A stretch of DNA of 64,000 nucleotides from Paenibacillus lutimineralis (GTDB taxonomy: Bacteria; Bacillota; Bacilli; Paenibacillales; Paenibacillaceae): positions 4,129,501-4,193,500 of the forward strand of contig NZ_CP034346.1 in NCBI RefSeq assembly GCF_003991425.1, in the 5' to 3' direction. A program made the position numbers and the translations under genes. Numbering within the stretch: the first letter of the stretch is position 1; each line of letters opens with the position of its first letter. Below the pieces are notes generated by a model that did no database searches, was not told the DNA's origin, and saw nothing but the letters and a program-made list of their open reading frames with translations. Of the stretch, positions 18,413 to 27,100 are shown in pieces.

Positions 18413-19864
18413 ATGATTCGTCAACAACAAACCTTGGTTCTGAGTCCTTATGCGGCATTGTATGATATCGTCGTGCCGAAGGACAACATGCTCCGTCAAA
18501 TTAATGAACTGGTGGACTTCACCTTCATATACGAGGATCTAGAAGCAAAATATTGTTTGGATAATGGACGCAACGCCATCAACCCCATTCGCATGTTTAA
18601 ATACTTACTGTTGAAAGCTATCTTTGAACTGTCTGACGTAGATATTGTCGAGCGTTCGAAGTACGACATGTCATTTAAATATTTCCTCGGCATGGCGCCG
18701 GAAGACCCGGTAATCGACCCGAGTTCCCTGACGAAATTCCGCAAATTGCGATTAAAAGACATGAATCTGCTCGACATGCTCATCGGTCAGACCGTAGCCC
18801 TTGCAATCGAGCAGGATATCTTAAAGAGTACCTCTATCATCGTAGATGCTACACATACGAAAGCGCGTTACAACCAGAAATCACCGCAAGAAATCCTGCA
18901 AGACCGTGCTCGAAAATTGCGTAAGGTTGTTTACAGCATGGATGAGTCGGTCAAAACAAAGATGCCCGTGAAGAACATGAACAACGTGCTTGAAGACGAA
19001 ATTGCATACTGCCAAAAACTTATCGCCTTTATTGAAGAGGAATCTGGAATCGCACAGGTGCCAAAAGTTCTGGAGCCACTTAATCTTCTGAAAGAAACAA
19101 TTCAGGATGATGTGGAGCAACTGCAGCTTGCGGCAGATCCAGATGCACGCGTAGGACACAAGAGCGCAGATAGTGCCTTTTTCGGCTACAAGACACATCT
19201 AGCGATGACCGAGGAGCGACTCATAACAGCAGCCGTAATTACGACAGGCGAGAAAAATGATGGTAAGCAATTACAAGCACTGATCGAAAAAAGCCAAGCT
19301 GCCGGATTGCGGGTCAAAACGGTGATTGGGGATACAGCGTATTCGGAGAAAGATAACCTAATCTACACGAAACAGAACGAGATTGAACTCGTAGCGAAGC
19401 TTAATCCACTAATTACCCAAGGCACTCGCAAGAAAGAGAACGAATTTCTGTTTAACAAAGATGCTGGAATGTACGTTTGTCCAGCCGGACATATGGCGAT
19501 TCGGAAAGCACGACAGGGCAAGAAGGGTGTCAGTAACAACCAACAGAGAACCTATTTTTTCGATGTGGAAATTTGCAAACGCTGCCCGTTGAAGGAAGGT
19601 TGTTACAAAGAAGGAGCTAAGAGCAAAACGTACTCAGTGACGATAAAGTCTGATGAACACGTGGAGCAGATAGCGTTCCAGGAAACAGAATATTTCAAGG
19701 CAAAATCTATGGAACGCTACAAAATTGAAGCCAAAAACAGCGAACTCAAACATGGACACGGGTATGATGTAGCCACATCCTCGGGTCTGCTTGGCATGCA
19801 ATTACAAGGTGCGATGGCAATATTCGCTGTAAATCTCAAGCGGATATTGAAGCTAGTGGATTGA
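18413..19864 (+). CDS. IS1182-family DDE transposase
   Basis: 483 residues from the ATG at 18413, which has AGGTGAG 4-5 nt upstream; an in-frame GTG at 18404 is an alternative. The N-terminal DUF772-type region reads NPIRMFKYLLLKAIFELSD and DPSSLTKFRK. The catalytic acidic residues can be placed at IIVDATHTKARYN, VKTVIGDTAYSE and IEAKNSELKHGHGYD. Near the C-terminus is a Cys cluster (CPAGH...CKRCPLKEGC). The ORF is intact, so the element could be active. Confidence 0.93.
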   Translation: MIRQQQTLVLSPYAALYDIVVPKDNMLRQINELVDFTFIYEDLEAKYCLDNGRNAINPIRMFKYLLLKAIFELSDVDIVERSKYDMSFKYFLGMAPEDPVIDPSSLTKFRKLRLKDMNLLDMLIGQTVALAIEQDILKSTSIIVDATHTKARYNQKSPQEILQDRARKLRKVVYSMDESVKTKMPVKNMNNVLEDEIAYCQKLIAFIEEESGIAQVPKVLEPLNLLKETIQDDVEQLQLAADPDARVGHKSADSAFFGYKTHLAMTEERLITAAVITTGEKNDGKQLQALIEKSQAAGLRVKTVIGDTAYSEKDNLIYTKQNEIELVAKLNPLITQGTRKKENEFLFNKDAGMYVCPAGHMAIRKARQGKKGVSNNQQRTYFFDVEICKRCPLKEGCYKEGAKSKTYSVTIKSDEHVEQIAFQETEYFKAKSMERYKIEAKNSELKHGHGYDVATSSGLLGMQLQGAMAIFAVNLKRILKLVD

Positions 19865-19898
19865 GGTTTACTAGAAAACACAGCTAAGCTAGACCCAC

Positions 19899-19947
19899 AA
19901 AAAGAAGACATTCGTCCCGAAATGCGGTAACGAATGTCTTCTTTTTT
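19899..19947 (+). terminator. Terminator at the right end of the IS
   Basis: AAAAAGAAGACATTCGT pairs with ACGAATGTCTTCTTTTT, with a 14-nt loop and a T-run on the plus strand, 34 bp after the transposase stop. Confidence 0.8.
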
Positions 19948-20082
19948 GTTATCTAAATAGCATCTGAAGAAAATGGCTAGTTCTTCAGTGGCCTACAAAA
20001 ATGCAGGCTCTTTTTACGTTTACCCTTTTAAGAGTGAATTACTTTTGCAGTTTTCTTCACAAAAGCGGCTCATTTCGCTAAC

Positions 20083-20619
20083 TTAATTTTCATCAGCCAA
20101 TACGCTCATAATAATGATATCGTGATAGCTGCCATTTTTGAATATTTTCTTCCGCAGCCTGCCTTCTTCCTGGAAGCCGCAGCTGCGATAGCAGCGATAG
20201 GCTCTCTCGTTATAATCGTATACTTCTAGCTCTAACCGATTCAAATTCAAGGACTTGAATACAAATTGCTTGAGCAAATGAATAGCTTCTCGGCCAATTC
20301 CTTGCCCTAGCAGATCTTTGCGACCTATCACGATACCCAGCGAGGCAGTACGGTTCTGCCAATCGATTCTGATCAGATCAATCTGGCCAATATAGTCCTG
20401 CGTATTTTTATCCGCAATCACGAACCCTCGCATACTATCAGATTTGCTTTCGATCATCATATTTAAAAAAGATTCACTATCATATTCGGACTGCGGAAAT
20501 GTAAAGATCGTACTCAGTGTCCCTGTAATATCCGGATCATTCACCCAATTACGAATGCTGGGCAAATCCCCCTTCCGATATTCTCGTAACACAATACGAT
20601 CCCCAATAAGATGCGGCAT
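20083..20619 (-). CDS. GNAT-family N-acetyltransferase (RimJ/RimL type)
   Basis: A 178-residue protein opening with GDRIVLREYRKGDL, as in ribosomal-protein and small-molecule acetyltransferases of the Acetyltransf_3 group. The acetyl-CoA binding loop is at LLGQGIGREAIHLL, and the late motif NLNRLELEVYDYNERAYRCY-SCGF is typical of the fold. The substrate is unknown. It lies 30 bp downstream of the HAD gene on the same strand, so the two may be cotranscribed. Confidence 0.88.
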   Translation of the reverse strand: MPHLIGDRIVLREYRKGDLPSIRNWVNDPDITGTLSTIFTFPQSEYDSESFLNMMIESKSDSMRGFVIADKNTQDYIGQIDLIRIDWQNRTASLGIVIGRKDLLGQGIGREAIHLLKQFVFKSLNLNRLELEVYDYNERAYRCYRSCGFQEEGRLRKKIFKNGSYHDIIIMSVLADEN

Positions 20620-20649
20620 AATAGATTGGCCCCCTATTCCCTATCTAAA

Positions 20650-21300
20650 CTATGTAAAAAAATCATCCAATTGAATAACTCCAACGTAATCAACGATTAG
20701 ATCTGCCTGTGATAGATCCTGTGCTCCGGAGTTCGGATTCAGAAAGCCAATACATTTCATCCCCGCCGCTTTTGCTGCTGCAACGCCATGTCTCGCATCC
20801 TCAAGGACAACGCAGCATTCGGGTTCGACTCCCAATTGCCTGGCCGCCTCCAGATAGACGTCGGGGGCCGGCTTGCCCTGAGGGACCTCTTCACCGCTTA
20901 CGATACTACCGAAGTCATTTAGCATCTCAAATCGGGATAGAACGGCCTCGATAAACACTCTTGGCGAGGAAGAGGCAAGTCCAATCGCAATTCCACGACG
21001 CTTGAGTTCGGCAAAGAATGGCCTGATTCCGTCGATCGGCTCAGCATCCATATTTCGAATCGCCTGAATCTTCTGTGCCAACTGATACTCGATCAATTCT
21101 TCCACAGTCTGACCAATCCCGTATTCCCGCTTGATATCCGCCCACATTTCAGGATTGGTCATGCCTACATACCTCTCAAATTGTTCCTTGCTAAGAGGAT
21201 ATCCAAAATGCTCCATCGTCTCTATATCTACGGCAAAATGAAGCGGCTCACTGTCAATAATGACCCCATCCATGTCGAATATAAAGGCTTGCTTGTTCAT
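20650..21300 (-). CDS. HAD-superfamily hydrolase, beta-phosphoglucomutase-like
   Basis: A 216-residue enzyme with all four HAD motifs: motif I FDMDGVIIDSEP (Asp9 nucleophile, Asp11 acid), motif II GLASSSP, motif III Lys in GKPAPDVY, and motif IV CVVLEDARHG. The cap region (about 15-85) is helical, as in subfamily IA. Members are phosphoglycolate or sugar-phosphate phosphatases, or phosphoglucomutases; the exact substrate is not evident. AGGAGGGAG lies just upstream of the ATG. Confidence 0.9.
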   Translation of the reverse strand: MNKQAFIFDMDGVIIDSEPLHFAVDIETMEHFGYPLSKEQFERYVGMTNPEMWADIKREYGIGQTVEELIEYQLAQKIQAIRNMDAEPIDGIRPFFAELKRRGIAIGLASSSPRVFIEAVLSRFEMLNDFGSIVSGEEVPQGKPAPDVYLEAARQLGVEPECCVVLEDARHGVAAAKAAGMKCIGFLNPNSGAQDLSQADLIVDYVGVIQLDDFFT

Positions 21301-21404
21301 CGTTCTCCCTCCTGATAGCTAGGTTTCAAGCGCCATTATATACAATTCTGATCATGCCCGGTTATATCTGATCTCCTACAATCTCTCGATCTGCTTGGAT
21401 TCTA

Positions 21405-22196
21405 TTAGATCACCTGCACTAGCCAAGCTATGAGATAAGCCGCCGGAACAATGAATAGCTGTGCCAATAATGTACCTAGAAACCGTGATAACATCAGCAT
21501 AACATATATTTTGCCAAGCTGGTGCTTGGAACCTTCATCATGGATAGCTCGATCAGTAATTAAACCAAGCTGCGGATCAATGAATATGGTCAAGATGATC
21601 GTCGCTACCCCGTTGATGATTCCTGAAGCCTGAGAGGCCGTCGTACTAAATGCTGGCGAGAGATAAGCCGCGTAGAGCGATGACAATACTCCAACCGTAT
21701 AAATTCCCGTGACAATGGTATTAAGCAGCATGAAGCGTTTCGGGATACCTAGAATTCGAAAATGACGAAAATGGAACCGCGGCTTTTGCAAATAATGCCG
21801 GGAATTTTTGATCTGCCCGATCGTTACGCTGGCAATTAATCGGGGCAGTGATCCTACGACCTCAAATTTAGCGATAATCCGCTCAAAGACGTTCACAAAA
21901 GTCGGGAACAAAAATAAGGCTACCAGCGTACCGGCAGAAGCCGCGAACAGAATAATCCGCAGACACCACAATACATCAAATGAAGCATCCACTCTCGCAT
22001 AATCGATAAATTTAGCAGTAAGCGGAGCCTGAATCATGTTCGCCGTTCTCGATACAAGTACAATCATACCAGTTAGCGAGAGGGCAACCGCGATTTTGTT
22101 CAGCTTCACCCCAGCATAGCGAATCGAATAGGACAACGTCTCAGACGCATGGATAATCATCGTCAACACGAATACAATCGTTAAATTAATCGCCAT
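21405..22196 (-). CDS. amj: Lipid II flippase Amj family (alternate to MurJ)
   Basis: A 263-residue polytopic membrane protein (about 6-7 TM). Conserved features match Bacillus Amj/YdaH: an N-terminal ASETLSYSIRYAGV, then SRTANMIQAPL, LFLFPTFVNVFER, and IDPQLGLITDR near the C-terminus. Amj moves lipid II across the membrane and in B. subtilis is induced when MurJ fails (established for YdaH). I start it at the ATG at 22196, which overlaps the methyltransferase end by 11 bp, instead of at an upstream TTG. The overlap implies translational coupling. Confidence 0.88.
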   Translation of the reverse strand: MAINLTIVFVLTMIIHASETLSYSIRYAGVKLNKIAVALSLTGMIVLVSRTANMIQAPLTAKFIDYARVDASFDVLWCLRIILFAASAGTLVALFLFPTFVNVFERIIAKFEVVGSLPRLIASVTIGQIKNSRHYLQKPRFHFRHFRILGIPKRFMLLNTIVTGIYTVGVLSSLYAAYLSPAFSTTASQASGIINGVATIILTIFIDPQLGLITDRAIHDEGSKHQLGKIYVMLMLSRFLGTLLAQLFIVPAAYLIAWLVQVI

Positions 22197-23001
22197 GCCG
22201 CTTAACCGCCACAATCACAAGATGTTCTGTCGCATCGCGATATTGAGGAGATTCACACGTATCGCTAGCTGCTTGAAGCAGATTATCGTATACTGTTCTA
22301 TCTTCTCGATACAGCCTTGTGACATCTGTCCTCATCCCGGCCAAAAAACCTTCAGCGCCGGCATAAGTCACGATCTCAAAGCCGCCCTGAAGAACCTCTG
22401 CTCTGGCCTCCACAGGCGTTGCGAAATAACACTCTGTAAAGCCGCGGTTCTCATCCAGTTCAATCTCTTGTAAATAATCATAGATATACTCAATATCCCT
22501 ATAGGCTTCGCTAAATTCACTGACTCCGGCCTTCAGGACGCCCCAAGCATTAATATAAGAGAAAATAGCTACTCCGCCCGGCTTCAGAACTCTAAAAGCT
22601 TCTTGAATGATAGAATGACGTTCTACCAAATTGCGGACATGATAAAGTGGGCCCAGAACAAGCACAGCATCATAAAAGGATGAATTCAGTACATGAAGAT
22701 TTCTGGCGTCCTCGCAAATATAATCCTCTGCGTGCAGACCCGCTTCCTGAATCTTAATCTGAGCAAGTTCAAGCTCTCTAGCGGAAAGTTCGAACAAAGT
22801 AGCCTGGTATCCTTGCTTCAATAACTCAATAGCGTATTTTCCCGGACCCGAACCGATATCGCAAACATGTCCGGATGTTGGTAAATATCGCCTGAGCAAC
22901 GTTAATGTACTCATAAACTCAATTCTGCTATATGGGTCATCCAGTCTATGCCATTCCTGCAGAGCATGCTCATCGTAATAACCTCTAACGACCTCGCTCA
23001 T
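22186..23001 (-). CDS. Class I SAM-dependent methyltransferase
   Basis: A 271-residue protein. The SAM-binding motif I is VCDIGSGPGKYAIELL (about 41-56), with the following acidic loop ATLFELSARELELA, post-motif EDARNL, and motif IV FYDAVLVLGPLYHV. The helical C-terminal half shapes the acceptor pocket. The acceptor (a small molecule, ubiquinone-like compound or other) is unknown. It is cotranscribed with amj downstream by an 11-bp overlap. Confidence 0.88.
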   Translation of the reverse strand: MSEVVRGYYDEHALQEWHRLDDPYSRIEFMSTLTLLRRYLPTSGHVCDIGSGPGKYAIELLKQGYQATLFELSARELELAQIKIQEAGLHAEDYICEDARNLHVLNSSFYDAVLVLGPLYHVRNLVERHSIIQEAFRVLKPGGVAIFSYINAWGVLKAGVSEFSEAYRDIEYIYDYLQEIELDENRGFTECYFATPVEARAEVLQGGFEIVTYAGAEGFLAGMRTDVTRLYREDRTVYDNLLQAASDTCESPQYRDATEHLVIVAVKRHGD

Positions 23002-23170
23002 CCGGCGTCAGCCCCTTTAACCTACTATTTGTATTTTCGTATTCATAGTTGTTAACGAGCTAGTATATGCACTCCCTGATGGGAAATATAACCATAATCA
23101 TAGTTGGATTTATTAAAAAAGACAATCCCCATTTGCTTCTAAATTCCGTTGGTTCATTTGCAAAAAGAAA

Positions 23171-23201
23171 CGGCCCCGTCCTCGAGGTCGAGACGGAGCC
23201 G
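23171..23201 (-). terminator. Intrinsic terminator of the GH20 gene
   Basis: The stem CGGCCCCGTC / GACGGAGCCG (10 bp, one mismatch) is followed on the minus strand by TTTCTTTTTG. It lies 12 bp beyond the GH20 stop codon. Confidence 0.8.
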
Positions 23202-23212
23202 TAATAAGTGGT

Positions 23213-25129
23213 TTATAGTGGATTCAATACATGGAAGAATACGTTCGGAGACGCCATCCGGTAGTAATAGCTGCACCAACCGGCTCCCTTATGGTTAAAA
23301 CGATTGTTAGAGCTGTATATGAGACGCTCTTGTTCCAGCTCCTCGATCCGCTCCAAACGGCCTTCAACATAGTCGATCAGCCTTTCAGAAGCAGTATCCA
23401 GGCGGTTGACCACACCACCATAGCGAATATCGATCACTTCCCAGCCGAACGGCTTGAAGACGCGCATCCACTGGCTGCGATGAGCACGGCGAAGTTCCTG
23501 TACAGATGAGGAGATTGCCGGAAGCACTTCAACTGCGATTTGCCGCAGCACCTCTTTATTTCCGGAATCATACGCAAGCTTAAGCTGAACTCCGATCTCA
23601 CTCTTCTGCTTCAGTACACCCGATAATTTCTCCGGCACCTCAAAGATGTAATCAAGCTCCGCCTTAGGGTCGCGGACATCACGCAATGCCTGCTCCAAGG
23701 CAGCATAGTGCTCGTTAAGCTCCAGTCCTTCGATCTGTTTATCGAACAAGCCGAGCAATACGTCCTGATACAACAAAAATTTCGATGGATTGCTCTGACT
23801 CGTATTATTCGGTTCGGAGCCCGGAACCTCGTCCAGATCCTTGAACTTGAGGAAAGCCTCTGCCTCGATCCCCGTGCAGAATTTCACCCTCTCTGTCACT
23901 TGTTCCCACGCCAGACTTCCTTCCGTATATGCATGCTCTGCATATAGCTGAAGACCAAGCAAAGCAGCGACCGGATTACTCTCATTCCCGTCATCGCCCC
24001 ACATCGTGGCGTAGATGTCACGAATGCCTTCTTGCTTACATACCTTCAGCGCTGAATCTGTAGCGCGCAAGGACAAGCCATAATTGACACCGAATGTGTT
24101 GAACACCCAGACGGCTCCCGCAAATGCCAAGTTACATCCAAGCGGACGATGCTTAGCAATTTGCTTCTCATAGTCCTCCATCTCGGTGTGATAGTAGTCC
24201 CAGTACACCATTTCCACATTTTTCGGAATGCGCTTAGCCATTTCTTCCGGAATTCCCGTTTCTGAGTTGTAATAATCCCGGCCATCCTCGGAAGCCAGCT
24301 TCAAGAACATATCACTCCACATCATCGGCTCAAGACCTAGACGAGATGTTACCTTCAAGATCTTCTCCAAGTGACCGATCATGATATCGAACCGCGCTTC
24401 ATAACCATTCCGGTCCAAATATTTACCGCGTCCAAGTTCTTCAGCTTCATCCATACCGATGTGGATTCGCTTGCTTCTAAAAGGTGCGCTTACGCTCTCC
24501 AGCATATTCTCTACCAATCGATCTACATTCTCATCACCAACAAGTAGAGCTCCCTTGGTATCTTTGTATGTAGCTACGGATTCCCACTTCAGGAACTCTT
24601 CCAAATGCGCTAAAGTCTGAATGCTTGGGAAAGCCTCGATCCCAAACTGATCCGCATAGTCATCAATTTCCTTCAATTCAGCTGCGCTATAGCGGCCACG
24701 CATATATCCGAAGTACGGCTCTCCAGAAATTTCGTAGGTATCCTCCATATATAGCATCACGGTGTTCAAGCCCATTAAGGCCATCTTACGGAGTAGAAAT
24801 TTGAAGCTGTCCAGGGTAAGTACACCATTGCGCGACAGATCGAACATTGGACCGATCGTGCCAAATTGCTGATTTTCCTTAATATGAAAGGGTCTTCCCG
24901 TTTGCCCCTGCTGAATCAGTAAGCCAAGTCCGCGGAAGAATTGATGCTTCTGGCCGTAGCGAATGTAAGCATTCCCTTCTTCTAGTCCGACCTCAAGCAC
25001 ATCCTCGGCTGTCGAAGGCCCCACTTGAACTTTCCCTCCGTCATCAGACAAAGTAAATGAAAGCTCCTGAGATAATGCTTCAATCCCTAGCAATAGGTCA
25101 GCAATATCCCCCTCAAAATGAAGTTTCAC
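23213..25129 (-). CDS. Family 20 glycoside hydrolase (beta-N-acetylhexosaminidase type)
   Basis: 638 residues from a GTG at 25129, chosen because GGAGG lies 8 nt upstream; the longer in-frame ORF to 25162 has no such site. An N-terminal alpha/beta domain (about 1-95) precedes a TIM barrel beginning GPMFDLSRNGVLTLD. The paired catalytic residues are Asp227-Glu228 in RIHIGMDEAEELGRG; in GH20 the Glu is acid/base and the Asp orients the substrate acetamido group. A helical C-terminal region (about 430-620) follows. There is no signal peptide, so it probably degrades imported GlcNAc or GalNAc oligosaccharides in the cytoplasm. It stands alone. Confidence 0.88.
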   Translation of the reverse strand: MKLHFEGDIADLLLGIEALSQELSFTLSDDGGKVQVGPSTAEDVLEVGLEEGNAYIRYGQKHQFFRGLGLLIQQGQTGRPFHIKENQQFGTIGPMFDLSRNGVLTLDSFKFLLRKMALMGLNTVMLYMEDTYEISGEPYFGYMRGRYSAAELKEIDDYADQFGIEAFPSIQTLAHLEEFLKWESVATYKDTKGALLVGDENVDRLVENMLESVSAPFRSKRIHIGMDEAEELGRGKYLDRNGYEARFDIMIGHLEKILKVTSRLGLEPMMWSDMFLKLASEDGRDYYNSETGIPEEMAKRIPKNVEMVYWDYYHTEMEDYEKQIAKHRPLGCNLAFAGAVWVFNTFGVNYGLSLRATDSALKVCKQEGIRDIYATMWGDDGNESNPVAALLGLQLYAEHAYTEGSLAWEQVTERVKFCTGIEAEAFLKFKDLDEVPGSEPNNTSQSNPSKFLLYQDVLLGLFDKQIEGLELNEHYAALEQALRDVRDPKAELDYIFEVPEKLSGVLKQKSEIGVQLKLAYDSGNKEVLRQIAVEVLPAISSSVQELRRAHRSQWMRVFKPFGWEVIDIRYGGVVNRLDTASERLIDYVEGRLERIEELEQERLIYSSNNRFNHKGAGWCSYYYRMASPNVFFHVLNPL

Positions 25130-25239
25130 GAATAATTCCTCCCACACTAGTAATATTATCATTTACGTACATTGCTCTGGCCCTATTATATGTGAAAAAT
25201 GCTCCTGATGGGGAACATTTTTGTGACAGTAAACAGCAA

Positions 25240-25266
25240 ATTCCTGATCACGTATCATTCAGGAAT
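25240..25266. promoter_or_regulatory. Inverted repeat upstream of the GH20 gene
   Basis: A perfect 8-bp inverted repeat, ATTCCTGA / TCAGGAAT, with an 11-nt spacer, about 110 bp upstream of the GH20 start. A second hairpin (AAAAATG / CATTTTT) sits between it and the gene at about 25194-25221. It could be a repressor operator or an mRNA hairpin. Confidence 0.35.
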
Positions 25267-25358
25267 GTGCTTTCTTTATAGATTCGAAGAGTTAACTTAT
25301 GAGCGAAGCAAGGCCTAATTCAGTTGGACAATCGTTAGAGTAACCCCTCGTGTACCAT

Positions 25359-25760
25359 CTACCTGCCAAATATTAAATCCAGCACCGATCCCAGCATTCC
25401 GGCCTTCTTCCCCAACAGAACATCCGCATCGTACAATTCAGAGAATCCGCAGTCTATACACGAGACAGCAAGATAGAGATGATGCTGGACATCAAGCAGC
25501 CTGCTAACTCCTGACCCGGTCATAGCAATCTCCTTCACCGTGCATTCCCCACCCGAGCATTTAACACATTTGTACCGATCCTCAATCATTGTTATAACTT
25601 CATCTACATTTGAACCAAGCCCAGCGACGGGTTCTTCCCCATTCGCCTCCTGAAAATCAGCTTCCGTTACTTCATATAGCTGGTTATGGCATTCAGGACA
25701 GCGTCCGCGAACAATCTGAATCTCATGATGGCACCAAGGGCATTCAATCAACTGATTCAT
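25359..25760 (-). CDS. Zinc-ribbon protein with a DUF2082-like C-terminal domain
   Basis: A 133-residue protein with two metal-binding modules. The first is an N-terminal ribbon, CPWCHHE...CPECHNQ (residues 8-27). The second is CVKCSGGEC then VSCIDCGFSE (about 65-107) with the block KEIAMTGSGVSRLLDVQHH between the cysteine pairs. That block is nearly the same as in the 67-residue protein at 49675-49878, so the C-terminal half is a paralogue. DUF2082-like proteins are described as Zn-ribbon nucleic-acid-binding-like; the function is unknown. It is 23 bp downstream of a GNAT gene on the same strand. Confidence 0.8.
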   Translation of the reverse strand: MNQLIECPWCHHEIQIVRGRCPECHNQLYEVTEADFQEANGEEPVAGLGSNVDEVITMIEDRYKCVKCSGGECTVKEIAMTGSGVSRLLDVQHHLYLAVSCIDCGFSELYDADVLLGKKAGMLGSVLDLIFGR

Positions 25761-25782
25761 ACGCGTCTCCTCCTTGAGTCCA

Positions 25783-26247
25783 CTACAAATCCAGGCGAAG
25801 ACGGATCATATCACGACATGGAAGTCCATCTTCTATGATCTCTTCCTCATAATGTCTGACGAAGAAGTCTCGATCCACTCCCGTAATCCGAAAACCGCAT
25901 CGTTGGTATAATCTCAGTTGAAGTAGACTTGAATTACCCGTGCCTATTTCTACAGTGTGCGCATGCAAGCGCCGGGCTTCCTCGATGGCCTGCAAAACTA
26001 GCCGCTTACCGATCCCACGTCCATGGTGCTGCTCCGCAACGGCAATATTCACAATTTCTATCGTTCCCGGGTGTGTTGGAATCAGAACAAATTCACCAAC
26101 AAGCTCATCATTGATATAAGCGAGATAACATTTTCCCCTTGCTATATAATCATCTACCAGCGACTTGGAAGGATCAGCGAGCAGCAGCAGCTCATACGGA
26201 ACCTCTTGCCCGGCTTGCAAATCCAGCAGTTTATATACGATTTCCAT
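25783..26247 (-). CDS. GNAT-family N-acetyltransferase
   Basis: A 154-residue single-domain acetyltransferase. The acetyl-CoA loop is visible in IAVAEQHHGRGIGKRLVLQA (about 68-87), preceded by the beta-4 strand GTIEIVN and followed by LYQRCGFR near 112. The substrate is unknown. It is the first gene of a probable two-gene unit with the Zn-ribbon protein. Confidence 0.88.
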   Translation of the reverse strand: MEIVYKLLDLQAGQEVPYELLLLADPSKSLVDDYIARGKCYLAYINDELVGEFVLIPTHPGTIEIVNIAVAEQHHGRGIGKRLVLQAIEEARRLHAHTVEIGTGNSSLLQLRLYQRCGFRITGVDRDFFVRHYEEEIIEDGLPCRDMIRLRLDL

Positions 26248-26364
26248 TCTGCATTCCCCTATTCCAAAATAATCCTGACTGAAGCATTTTTTTCATCTTA
26301 TCATGTTTCCCGCGTGGACCGAAAACAAATTTAGAAATAATATTACTATTCATAGAAAATTCAC

Positions 26365-26393
26365 TTTCAAAAAGTAAGCAAATAACATATAAT
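26365..26393 (+). promoter_or_regulatory. Probable promoter and AT-rich operator of the nitroreductase gene
   Basis: A -10 TATAAT at 26388-26393 is spaced 17 bp from a weak -35 TTTCAA at 26365-26370. Around it is an AT-rich inverted arrangement: ATAATAAT near 26389 and AATTATTATTAT near 26427-26438. MarR- and HxlR-type regulators of nitroreductases bind such sites, but no regulator gene is adjacent. Confidence 0.45.
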
Positions 26394-26455
26394 AATATTA
26401 TGAATTAAAGAAATAACGCATCGCGAATTATTATTATACATAAGGAGTGCTACTC

Positions 26456-27088
26456 ATGGGTGACTTTGTCTCAATTATTGAAAATCGTCGTTCGGCGAAT
26501 AAATTTATTAAAGGTGTTCAACTACCCGTTGAAGAATTGGAAGAAATATTCAAGCTGGTCAAATTAGCTCCGTCTGCGTTTAATCTACAGCATGCGCATT
26601 ACCTTGTTGTCAATGACCGTGACATGATTGAGAAGTTGTACGTTGCAGCCAATAAGCAATACAAGGTACTTACCGCTTCCGCGGTTGTCCTCGTCCTGGG
26701 CAATTTGGACGCCTATAAGGATGTAGCACGGATCAATGAAGGCTTCTTGAATTTAGGAGTCCTTAGCAAACAAGAGTATGACATGGAGATTGAATCTGTC
26801 ACTGGCTTCTATGAGGGCGGCGGCCAGCAATTTATGCGCGACGAGGCGATCCGCAACTCTAGTCTATCGGCACAGTTATTCATGTACGTTGCCAAAGATA
26901 GAGGCTGGGATACTTGCCCAATGATCGGCTTCGACCCAGACGCGGTACAAGAGTTGCTGAACATTCCTGATAATTATATTCCTACGATGATGATTACCAT
27001 CGGCAAGGCCGATCCTTCCAGTCAGCGTCCACGCGGCTACCGCAAGCCAGTCGGAGAATTTGTAAGCTATAATGAGTTTGGCAAGTAA
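26456..27088 (+). CDS. Nitroreductase family protein (FMN-dependent)
   Basis: 210 residues from the ATG at 26456, with TAAGGAG 8 nt upstream; an in-frame GTG at 26447 lies inside that site. The N-terminus shows the FMN-phosphate binding motif (ENRRSANKF) and PSAFNLQHAHYLVV. The C-terminal half has WDTCPMIGFDPDAVQELLNI and MMITIGKADP, typical of NfsA/FRP-like enzymes. It is expected to reduce nitroaromatics or quinones using NAD(P)H. The natural substrate is unknown. Confidence 0.9.
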   Translation: MGDFVSIIENRRSANKFIKGVQLPVEELEEIFKLVKLAPSAFNLQHAHYLVVNDRDMIEKLYVAANKQYKVLTASAVVLVLGNLDAYKDVARINEGFLNLGVLSKQEYDMEIESVTGFYEGGGQQFMRDEAIRNSSLSAQLFMYVAKDRGWDTCPMIGFDPDAVQELLNIPDNYIPTMMITIGKADPSSQRPRGYRKPVGEFVSYNEFGK

Positions 27089-27100
27089 TAATATAGAGGT

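Larger units (their letters stand above)
18301..19994 (+). mobile_element. Complete IS1182-family insertion sequence
   Basis: About 1.69 kb. The ends are inverted: AGGCCACTGAAAAAGT on the left and, reverse-complemented, AGGCCACTGAAGAACT on the right. It holds a single transposase gene with a leading hairpin terminator and a trailing terminator. A broken second copy at 57621-57797 ends with the same AGGCCACTGAAAAAGTCC, which fixes the left boundary. I see no clear direct target duplication; the flanks are instead the two arms of a palindrome. Confidence 0.88.
18279..20015. repeat. Terminator arms split by the IS1182 element
   Basis: A perfect 19-bp inverted repeat (AAAAAGAGCCTGCATTTTT at 18279-18297, AAAAATGCAGGCTCTTTTT at 19997-20015) flanks the IS on both sides. 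Joined without the IS, these arms form a GC-core hairpin with an A-run before and a T-run after, the classic layout of a bidirectional terminator. It sits between the convergent CWC gene (plus) and GNAT gene (minus), just where one is expected. Confidence 0.8.
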
